Origin: Candidatus Sphingobacterium stercoripullorum
Lineage (GTDB): Bacteria > Bacteroidota > Bacteroidia > Sphingobacteriales > Sphingobacteriaceae
DNA length: 5,232 bases
Assembly (NCBI GenBank): GCA_019114715.1
Contig: DXEZ01000319.1
Coordinates: forward strand, 1-5,232
Reading direction: 5' to 3'
How positions within the stretch are numbered: position 1 is the stretch's first letter; every line of letters starts with the position of its first letter. A program made the position numbers and the translations under genes. This document shows positions 1-5,232 of the stretch, one piece after another. The notes under the pieces are model-generated. The model ran no database searches, was not told the DNA's origin, and saw only the letters and a program-made list of their open reading frames with translations.

Positions 1-39
1 TCCAAGCAGAGTTAATAGCTATTAATTCTCTAAAAGATA

Positions 40-69
40 CAAGGTTACCTCGGATGCGAAGTGACCTTG
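40..69 (+). terminator. Hairpin, probable terminator of a gene left of the window
   Basis: Bases 40-48 (CAAGGTTAC) pair with 61-69 (GTGACCTTG) in a 9-bp stem with one G-T wobble. After a C/A mismatch, 50-52 pair with 57-59 and close a four-base loop (GATG). A T-rich tail (TTTGCTTTG, 70-78) follows on the plus strand, as in an intrinsic terminator for a plus-strand gene ending at or before the left edge. Stops in two forward frames at 13-15 and 23-25 are compatible with such a gene end, but too little is visible to identify it. Base pairing is seen directly; the terminator role is inferred. Confidence 0.5.
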
Positions 70-147
70 TTTGCTTTGTGGTGTTAGTGTATTGTAAAAA
101 ACTACAAATTGAACAGTAGATTGTTCGACTAAAATTGTATATAGTTT

Positions 148-155
148 TATCTTTG
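148..155 (+). promoter_or_regulatory. Bacteroidota -7 promoter box (TATCTTTG)
   Basis: TATCTTTG is an exact match to the TAnnTTTG -7 element used by the primary sigma factor of Bacteroidota. It sits 25 bases before the ATG at 181, so transcription would start near 160 and give a leader of about 20 bases. A possible -33 TTG lies at 121-123, but the 24-base spacing is slightly longer than the usual 17-23, so that half is weak. It would drive the DUF3943-like gene. Confidence 0.5.
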
Positions 156-180
156 GCACTCACTTTTAAAATCGATATCT

Positions 181-1761
181 ATGAAATTGTTGCTCAGTCT
201 GAAAAGTGTAACCGCTTTATTGTTTATCATTTTACTTGCTGGATCCTCCTTTGGGGCCTCTCATTTCCCTATGCAATATGCAGTGGGAAAATCGGGGGAA
301 GTATCTTTTCTGCAGGATACCTTGAATAGAGCCCAAGATCAGGACACCTTGAATAGAGTCCAAGATACGGTGAAGATGGGGGATCAAAAACTCATCAAAG
401 ATTTAAAGAGTGATTCAGGATTTTTATATAAAGATTTAGAAATCCGAAATACCTTCAAAAAGCCTCATTATGCAGAGGAACCAGTTAGGGAGAAGAAGTT
501 CTGGAGGGCTTCAGCGGAATGGTTCTTAGCGCAAGCGGTACCTGCCTCGGTGAATTACTTTATCCGCAAAGACCCTTACTCGCACATTTCTTTTAAAAAT
601 TTCTTCAACCATCAGCGTTTTAGCGCTTGGGATTGGGATGATAATCAGTTTACTACCAATCAGATTGATCACCCTTATCACGGGAATTTATATTTCAATG
701 CTTTCCGTAGCAATGGGTACAACCTCTGGCAATCCAGCATTGCAACAGTAGTTGGAAGCTATATTTGGGAAACAGGAGGGGAGACGCAGGCGCCTTCGAT
801 AAACGACTTTGTGAATACCAGTTTTGCGGGTATTTTAGTTGGGGAGATGACCCACAGAGTGTCAAGAAATATTATTGCTCGTATCGGTAGGACGGACAAT
901 AAAAGAGGGAACGAAATCACGGCATTTCTTGTTAACCCAGTAAATGGGATTAATAGGTGGCTAGATGGTAAATGGGGGACGGCCGATGATTACTATTTAG
1001 CCGACTCATCTGTTATAGTCGGTGCGGTAGATCTCGGCGTTAAACGTTTGGATTCCAAAAGTGGCGATCTGATTGAGAAAGGTAAAAATGCCTATTTTTT
1101 ACGGTTTAGGTTTTTCTATAACGACGGTGAACACCGCCTGAAAAGGCCATTTGATCAGTTCAGCGTGAATATGGAGGTTGGTAGTGGAGATAGTACGTTT
1201 ATACAGGCCGTCAATGTCCATGCGCTAATGTATGGGCATGAGTTTTTTGAAACCAATAACGGTCAATATTACGGCCTACTTACGGCGCACTATGATTTTT
1301 ATAATAACGATGCCTTCTTTTACGGAGCGCAGAGTTTAAACTACAATCTGGAGGCTAAATACTCCTACAAAAAGAGCCAGTTGCGACTGCGTGCAGCTGG
1401 AGGTGCGGTGGTTTTAGGTGCCGTGCCTGACCCTTATTTGCTGTATGGCGATAGCAGGAACTACAATTACGGATCTGGTCTAAGCTACCGTTTTCAAGGG
1501 GATATGAATATTGGAAAGCGCTTGTTGCTGAATGTGGACTATAACGGGGGTGTGTTTTTTACCTTGAGTGGAAACGATTCTAACTATACGCTGAATGCCT
1601 TGAGTTTAGAGAGTAGTTTACGAGTTTATAAAAACTTCACCTTGAATGCTAGTGGGGGATATTTCTCCCTACATGGGCACTTTGATGATCCGGAGCTAGC
1701 GGATTACAATAGAGAGTATCCATTTGCTCGTCTCTCGGTAGGGTATAGTATTCTGTTTTAG
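181..1761 (+). CDS. DUF3943-like secreted protein, probable outer-membrane beta-barrel
   Basis: A 526-residue envelope protein of unknown function. Residues 1-25 form a typical signal peptide: K2 and K8, a hydrophobic core L13-A20, then SSFG/A with probable cleavage after G25 or A26. A low-complexity linker follows, with two copies of a nine-residue repeat (DTLNRAQDQ and DTLNRVQDT, residues 46-63). Residues about 105-245 resemble DUF3943, with W150-D-W-D, the HPYHG run at 164-168, GSYIWE at 192-197 and the S-x-N-D-F...GEMTHR stretch at 206-226. DUF3943 has no established biochemical role. Residues about 275-526 alternate polar and aromatic/aliphatic residues in many short strands and end in phenylalanine (SILF), as expected of an outer-membrane barrel. 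The ATG at 181 is chosen because the signal peptide begins there and a -7 box lies 25 bases upstream; no Shine-Dalgarno is visible. The gene is monocistronic and converges on valS. The family call is from recognised motifs, not a search; barrel topology is inferred. Confidence 0.82.
   Translation: MKLLLSLKSVTALLFIILLAGSSFGASHFPMQYAVGKSGEVSFLQDTLNRAQDQDTLNRVQDTVKMGDQKLIKDLKSDSGFLYKDLEIRNTFKKPHYAEEPVREKKFWRASAEWFLAQAVPASVNYFIRKDPYSHISFKNFFNHQRFSAWDWDDNQFTTNQIDHPYHGNLYFNAFRSNGYNLWQSSIATVVGSYIWETGGETQAPSINDFVNTSFAGILVGEMTHRVSRNIIARIGRTDNKRGNEITAFLVNPVNGINRWLDGKWGTADDYYLADSSVIVGAVDLGVKRLDSKSGDLIEKGKNAYFLRFRFFYNDGEHRLKRPFDQFSVNMEVGSGDSTFIQAVNVHALMYGHEFFETNNGQYYGLLTAHYDFYNNDAFFYGAQSLNYNLEAKYSYKKSQLRLRAAGGAVVLGAVPDPYLLYGDSRNYNYGSGLSYRFQGDMNIGKRLLLNVDYNGGVFFTLSGNDSNYTLNALSLESSLRVYKNFTLNASGGYFSLHGHFDDPELADYNREYPFARLSVGYSILF
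316..369 (+). repeat. Two tandem 27-bp in-frame repeats in the DUF3943-like gene
   Basis: Bases 316-342 and 343-369 are adjacent direct copies, identical at 23 of 27 positions. They encode DTLNRAQDQ and DTLNRVQDT. The unit is a multiple of three, so copy number can change without breaking the frame. The repeat lies in the hydrophilic linker between signal peptide and conserved region, where length variation should be tolerated. A recent slippage duplication is the simplest explanation. Confidence 0.85.
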
Positions 1762-1779
1762 GGCGATTAGTTGAATGAA

Positions 1780-1813
1780 ATGTATTCACCAAGGTGCGCC
1801 TTGGTGAATACAT
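1780..1813. terminator. Perfect 15-bp hairpin between convergent genes, likely bidirectional terminator
   Basis: Bases 1780-1794 (ATGTATTCACCAAGG) are the exact reverse complement of 1799-1813, around the loop TGCG, which fits the UNCG tetraloop pattern on the plus strand. It lies 18 bases after the stop of the DUF3943-like gene and 8 bases after the stop of valS, so it can form at the 3' end of both transcripts. Neither side has a strong T-run: the plus side reads GTAGCTTATT and the minus side TTCATTC. It may therefore act partly as a transcript-end stabiliser. The structure is certain; the function is inferred from position. Confidence 0.75.
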
Positions 1814-1821
1814 GTAGCTTA

Positions 1822-4437
1822 TTAGCTTAAGTTTTTCAGTTGCTGCTCCAGTAAACTTATTTTCGCTAGAGCATCCTCCTTTTTCTTTCTTTCATTCTCC
1901 ACGATTTCAGGCTTTGCATTTTGTACAAACCTCTCGTTATTGAGCTTTTTATTGACGCCAATTAAAAAGCCATTGAAGTAAGCTATATCTTTTTCAATTC
2001 TTTCTCTCTCGGCTTCAACATCAATTTTATTCTCCAGGTTAATGAAGCATTCTTCTTTCCCTACTAGGAAGCTCAGTGCGCCCGGTATATTCTCACTTAC
2101 TAAGGTGACTTTTGATATGTTAGCCAGCTTTTCAATGATCGGGGAGTACACATTAAAGTCTAGCTCTGAAGGGTGTATGGATAGCTCCAAGCTTTCTTTC
2201 TGTGGAATTTGTTTCTGGTTTCTGATGTTTCTAATTTCTGAAACTATATCTTGAATGATTTGGAACTCTTTGATAAGTTTTTTGCTGTAATCTTCTTTAT
2301 TAGGGTAGGAGGAAACCATGATGAAGTCCATCTCGTCTCTACTTCCAAAGAAGTCATCGTGCCATAGTTCTTCCGATAAAAACGGCATAAATGGGTGGAT
2401 AACTTTTAAGATATCCTGAAAATACCCAGTTACCTCTATTAGCGTTTCTTTAGGGATTGGTTTTTTGAAATCCGGTTTTATGATCTCTAGATACCACGAG
2501 CAGAAGTCATCCCACACTAGTTTATAGATATCCATTAGTGCTTCTGATAGCCTGTAGTTATCGTAGTGGGTGTCGATGGTTTCTAGTGCTTGTTGGAACC
2601 TGTTTTTAAACCAAACGCCAGCGACCTTCTGCGCTTCGGTAGCAGGGATGTCTTCCACCTCCCAGCCTTTAACGAGCCTAAAAGCGTTCCATATTTTATT
2701 AGCGAAATTTCTACCTTGCTCGCAATAGCTTTCATCAAACATCAGATCGTTACCTGCAGGCGAGGAAAGCATCATGCCCACGCGCACGCCATCCGTGCCG
2801 TATTGCTCCATGAGCTCTAATGGATCTGGGGAGTTGCCCAAGGACTTGGACATTTTTCGGCCCAGCTTATCGCGCACGATACCGGTAAGGTAAACGTTTG
2901 TGAATGGTGGCTTTCCAGTATATTCATGTCCCATGATAATCATACGCGCCACCCAGAAGAATAAAATTTCTGGTGCAGTCACAAGATCCTGCGTAGGATA
3001 GTAGTATTGAAACTCCTTGTTTTCTGGGTTTCTAACTCCATCAAAAACCGACATCGGCCACAGGGCAGAGGAGAACCAGGTGTCTAAGACATCCGGGTCT
3101 TGGTAGATGCCACTAGTGCTTAAGTTTTCTTTTTCAAACTTTTCAGCGGCTTCTTCTTTGGTTTTTGCTACCACCCATTTGTTATCCTCATTATACCATG
3201 CTGGAATCTGCTGTCCCCACCATAGCTGACGGGAGATACACCAGTCTTTAACATTTTCTATCCAGTGTGTATAGCTGGCTAAAAACTTATTGGGAATCAA
3301 ATTGATTTCCCCACTTTTTATATAATCTAATGCAGGCTTGGCAAGCTCCTCCATCGATACGAACCATTGCATCGATAGCCTAGGTTCAATCGCCGCGTTG
3401 GTACGCTCGGAGAAACCTACTTGAGAGGTGTAATCTTCAATCTCTTCCAGTCCATCGGACTCTTTTAAGAGTTGAATGATCTTCTTTCTTGCTGCAAAGC
3501 GATCTTCACCTACTAAGATTTCAGCCTTCTCATTTAAAGTTCCGTCGTCATTTAAAATATCTATTACCTCTAGGTTGTGCTTAATACCCAGCTCGTAGTC
3601 GTTGATATCGTGCGCTGGGGTCACTTTCAAGCAACCCGTTCCGAACTCCATCTCTACGTACTCATCCTCGATAATAGGAATGGCGCGGTTTATTAAAGGT
3701 ACAATGACCTCTTTACCCTTTAAATGGGTATAACGCTCATCTTTTGGGTTGATACAAACTGCCGTATCGGCCATGATAGTTTCTGGCCTAGTGGTAGCGA
3801 TGACTATATACTCATTTGAGTCTTTGATTTTATACCTCAAGTGGTAGAGCTTTTGATTGACCTCTTTACGAATTACCTCCTCGTCAGATAGGGCCGTCAT
3901 ACCTTGGGGATCCCAGTTGATCATGCGAATTCCACGGTATATATACCCTTTTTCATGCAAGCGAATGAATGTGTCGATTACAGCTTCCGAGAGTTCCTCA
4001 TCCATAGTGAACTTGGTGCGGTTCCAGTCGCAGGAAGCACCGAGCTTCTCGAGTTGAGAAAGTATTATACCTCCATATTTCTCCTTCCACGCCCAAGCGT
4101 GACTGAGGAATTTTTCTCTTGTTAGGTCCTGCTTCTCTATGCCCTGTTCTTTTAACATCTCCACGACCTTAGCTTCTGTAGCTATCGAGGCGTGGTCCGT
4201 TCCTGGAACCCAGCAAGCATTTTTTCCTAACATACGGGCTCTTCTTACAAGAACGTCCTGAATGGTATTGTTAAGCATGTGCCCCATGTGTAGGACGCCT
4301 GTAACATTCGGAGGTGGCATGACCACCGTATAAGAGGGCCTTTCATCTGGGGAAGAATTAAATAAACCGTGGCTTTTCCAAGATGAATACCACTTGTCTT
4401 CAACTTCTTTTGGATTATATGTTTTATTAATACTCAT
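1822..4437 (-). CDS. valS: Valyl-tRNA synthetase (ValRS), cytoplasmic
   Basis: A class I aminoacyl-tRNA synthetase that activates valine with ATP and charges tRNA-Val, editing misactivated threonine. The protein has 871 residues, normal for bacterial ValRS (about 860-950). In order: the N-terminal Rossmann segment with PPPNVTG and the HIGH motif as HMGH (residues 50-53); the CP1 editing domain with TTRPET (215-220) and the GTG...PAHDxxDYE block (about 266-282); the return to the catalytic core with WCISRQLWWGQQIPAW (399-414) and DTWFSSALWP (452-461); the KMSKS loop, intact (528-532); ANKIWNAFR (579-587) leading into the helical anticodon-binding domain (to about 770); and a charged C-terminal coiled-coil arm (about 807-871), a ValRS hallmark. 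No key motif is missing. The ATG at 4437 (MSINKTYNPKE) is preferred over an in-frame ATG at 4521, because the extra 28 residues do not resemble ValRS and a -7 promoter box falls inside them. It converges on the DUF3943-like gene, and its very short leader leaves no room for a T-box. Confidence 0.98.
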   Translation of the reverse strand: MSINKTYNPKEVEDKWYSSWKSHGLFNSSPDERPSYTVVMPPPNVTGVLHMGHMLNNTIQDVLVRRARMLGKNACWVPGTDHASIATEAKVVEMLKEQGIEKQDLTREKFLSHAWAWKEKYGGIILSQLEKLGASCDWNRTKFTMDEELSEAVIDTFIRLHEKGYIYRGIRMINWDPQGMTALSDEEVIRKEVNQKLYHLRYKIKDSNEYIVIATTRPETIMADTAVCINPKDERYTHLKGKEVIVPLINRAIPIIEDEYVEMEFGTGCLKVTPAHDINDYELGIKHNLEVIDILNDDGTLNEKAEILVGEDRFAARKKIIQLLKESDGLEEIEDYTSQVGFSERTNAAIEPRLSMQWFVSMEELAKPALDYIKSGEINLIPNKFLASYTHWIENVKDWCISRQLWWGQQIPAWYNEDNKWVVAKTKEEAAEKFEKENLSTSGIYQDPDVLDTWFSSALWPMSVFDGVRNPENKEFQYYYPTQDLVTAPEILFFWVARMIIMGHEYTGKPPFTNVYLTGIVRDKLGRKMSKSLGNSPDPLELMEQYGTDGVRVGMMLSSPAGNDLMFDESYCEQGRNFANKIWNAFRLVKGWEVEDIPATEAQKVAGVWFKNRFQQALETIDTHYDNYRLSEALMDIYKLVWDDFCSWYLEIIKPDFKKPIPKETLIEVTGYFQDILKVIHPFMPFLSEELWHDDFFGSRDEMDFIMVSSYPNKEDYSKKLIKEFQIIQDIVSEIRNIRNQKQIPQKESLELSIHPSELDFNVYSPIIEKLANISKVTLVSENIPGALSFLVGKEECFINLENKIDVEAERERIEKDIAYFNGFLIGVNKKLNNERFVQNAKPEIVENERKKKEDALAKISLLEQQLKNLS

Positions 4438-4467
4438 TATCTTATTGTTCTTGAATTTTAAAGAGAA

Positions 4468-4475
4468 CAAAAATA
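4468..4475 (-). promoter_or_regulatory. Bacteroidota -7 promoter box (TATTTTTG) for valS
   Basis: Read on the minus strand, 4475-4468 is TATTTTTG, an exact TAnnTTTG match, 30 bases upstream of the valS ATG at 4437. Transcription would start near 4461, giving a leader of roughly 25 bases. I see no TTG at the proper -33 distance, so the call rests on the -7 element and position. The bases before the ATG (AACAATAAGATA) are A-rich with no Shine-Dalgarno, as is common in Bacteroidota. Confidence 0.5.
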
Positions 4476-4542
4476 CTGAATTATTAGCAGATTTTGATAC
4501 TCTGGGAATTGAAAAGCACAATTGCTGACTTTTGACTGCCTA

Positions 4543-4656
4543 ATGGGGGTGAATAAGTGGAGTGGTTCTTGGCTAGGATATGCCCTTTGGGCTGTTGGTG
4601 CCATTTTATGGGTAGTTGTAAGTTTAAAGGGAAGTAGCGCCTCAGGGATTCTTTAA
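4543..4656 (+). CDS. Possible 37-residue single-span membrane protein
   Basis: An ATG at 4543 opens a 37-codon frame ending in TAA at 4654-4656. The product begins MGVNKWSGSW and ends SLKGSSASGIL. Residues about 10-28 form one continuous hydrophobic, Trp-rich segment (W10, W16, W23) long enough to cross a membrane, flanked by K5 and K29. No family is recognised. For a real gene: it occupies the gap divergent from valS, it codes for a well-formed transmembrane segment, and a hairpin begins two bases after its stop. Against: it is short enough to arise by chance, has no Shine-Dalgarno, and its only promoter candidate is imperfect (GACTTTTG at 4527-4534, one mismatch to TAnnTTTG), which would give an almost leaderless transcript. 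The frame is closed by an upstream TGA at 4510-4512; a TTG at 4522 is an alternative start. Reported as tentative. Confidence 0.4.
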   Translation: MGVNKWSGSWLGYALWAVGAILWVVVSLKGSSASGIL

Positions 4657-4658
4657 GC

Positions 4659-4682
4659 CTAGGAAAGGAATACCTTCCCTAG
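4659..4682. terminator. Hairpin between the small ORF and the HAD gene
   Basis: Bases 4659-4668 (CTAGGAAAGG) pair with 4673-4682 (CCTTCCCTAG) around an AATA loop, ten positions with a single A/C mismatch in the middle. It starts 2 bases after the small ORF stop and lies 14 bases past the stop of the minus-strand HAD gene, so it could end either transcript. On the plus strand a T6 run (4693-4698) exists but begins 10 bases after the stem, farther than in a canonical terminator; the minus side has no clear T-run. The terminator role is inferred from placement. Confidence 0.5.
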
Positions 4683-4696
4683 ACTCAAAAGATTTT

Positions 4697-5232
4697 TTAG
4701 TTGTTGATTTCTAACACCTGCTGAACCAGCTGCCAGCTTACCTCGGTAAAGTCATTGATGTAGTAATGGCACTTGGGTAGCTGATCTTTGGTATGTGTGC
4801 TTAAAACCCCTATGACCTTCATTCCCGCATTCAGTCCGGCGCTTGCACCCGAGTGGGAGTCTTCAAAGACGAGGCAGTTTTTAGGGTCAACCCCTAAGTT
4901 TTCTGCGGTTTTAAGGTATATTTCTGGATCCGGTTTGTGCTTAGTTATTTTTTCGCTGTATAAGATGGATTGCATCTTTGGGGCTAGCTCCAGCTCAGCG
5001 GCTATTAGCTCCAAGTTCTTTTGAGGTGCTGAAGTAGCTATTGCTGTTTTTATCCCCTTACTTTTTAGGGTGCTAAGGAATTCCATGTATCCTGGAAGCG
5101 GCTCAATGTTCCCTTTGTATATTTCCCTAAATAGGCCTTCTTTTTCTTCCTCGAGCTTTATGACTTCCTCAGTGGTAAAATCCTTCTTAAAGAAGTGCTT
5201 CAATATATAGGAGTTGTGCTTTCCATACATGT
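4697..5232 (-). CDS. HAD-superfamily hydrolase, beta-phosphoglucomutase-like, N-terminus cut by window edge
   Basis: The C-terminal 177 complete codons of a HAD subfamily I enzyme resembling beta-phosphoglucomutases and sugar-phosphate or phosphoglycolate phosphatases. Counting from the ATG at 5230: residues 1-45 are the rest of the helical cap domain; motif II is the serine of AIATSAP (S67); motif III is the lysine of KPDPEIY (K99); motif IV is VFEDSHSG (E123-D124), the Mg2+-binding acids. Motif I, the DxD nucleophile at the N-terminus, is not present, and this family normally runs to about 210-230 residues. The ATG at 5230 is therefore internal and the frame continues past the right edge. 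Catalysis would go through a phospho-aspartate intermediate in the cytoplasm. Mutase versus phosphatase cannot be decided without the missing part, and substrate is unknown. It is co-oriented with valS, but the 259-base gap and the hairpin at 4659-4682 argue against co-transcription. Confidence 0.9.
   Translation of the reverse strand, partial: MYGKHNSYILKHFFKKDFTTEEVIKLEEEKEGLFREIYKGNIEPLPGYMEFLSTLKSKGIKTAIATSAPQKNLELIAAELELAPKMQSILYSEKITKHKPDPEIYLKTAENLGVDPKNCLVFEDSHSGASAGLNAGMKVIGVLSTHTKDQLPKCHYYINDFTEVSWQLVQQVLEINN

Noticed and set aside
3..119. Open frame from the left edge to a TAG at 117-119, possibly the tail of an upstream gene
   Set aside because: The hairpin at 40-69 with its T-rich tail lies inside it, and the translation is unremarkable, so a coding role cannot be supported.
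135..329. 64-codon plus-strand ORF overlapping the start of the DUF3943-like gene
   Set aside because: It overlaps the signal-peptide region in another frame, begins before the -7 box at 148-155, and its product resembles nothing; it is a shadow of the real gene.
2042..4125. Four plus-strand ORFs of 66-76 codons antisense to valS (2042-2254, 2590-2820, 3857-4057, 3904-4125)
   Set aside because: All lie opposite highly conserved valS codons, show no family features and have no promoter of their own; they are antisense shadows.
4438..4542. T-box or other leader riboswitch controlling valS
   Set aside because: The predicted leader is only about 25 bases and no T-box sequence or antiterminator hairpin is visible.
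4788..5024. 78-codon plus-strand ORF opposite the HAD gene
   Set aside because: It is antisense to conserved HAD motifs II-IV, and its composition follows from the opposite strand.
4697..5230. HAD gene starting at the ATG at 5230 as a complete 177-residue protein
   Set aside because: The catalytic DxD motif I and the first part of the cap domain would be missing, and the frame is open to the window edge, so it is a fragment cut by the window.

Overview
The window looks like ordinary chromosomal DNA from a member of the Bacteroidota. Three things point there: an outer-membrane-type protein with a DUF3943-like region, two matches to the Bacteroidota -7 promoter box (TAnnTTTG) just upstream of genes, and A/T-rich translation starts with no Shine-Dalgarno sequence. 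The valyl-tRNA synthetase also reads like a Bacteroidota ValS. I cannot name a genus from the sequence.

Layout from left to right. Bases 1-180 hold no convincing gene. They contain a hairpin at 40-69 that probably terminates a gene lying left of the window, then a TATCTTTG promoter box at 148-155. A secreted, probably outer-membrane beta-barrel protein of 526 residues follows at 181-1761 (+), with a short in-frame tandem repeat near its N-terminus. It converges on valS (1822-4437, -). The 60 bp between the two stop codons hold a perfect 15-bp hairpin that can serve both genes. Upstream of valS, a TATTTTTG box at 4468-4475 (-) falls inside the longest possible ORF and so supports the internal ATG at 4437 as the true start.

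The gap between valS and the next gene contains a possible 37-residue single-membrane-span protein (4543-4656, +), which is easy to overlook. Its stop codon is followed directly by a hairpin at 4659-4682. Beyond that lies the C-terminal part of a HAD-family phosphatase/phosphoglucomutase-like gene (4697 to the right edge, -), whose N-terminus, including the catalytic DxD motif, is outside the window.

The genes do not form an obvious pathway. ValS is core translation machinery, the HAD enzyme is probably small-molecule metabolism, and the barrel protein is envelope. They appear to be separately transcribed neighbours. I see no mobile element, CRISPR array, tRNA or rRNA, and no clear multi-gene novel system. 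The most notable items are the uncharacterised DUF3943-type protein and the candidate small membrane protein.
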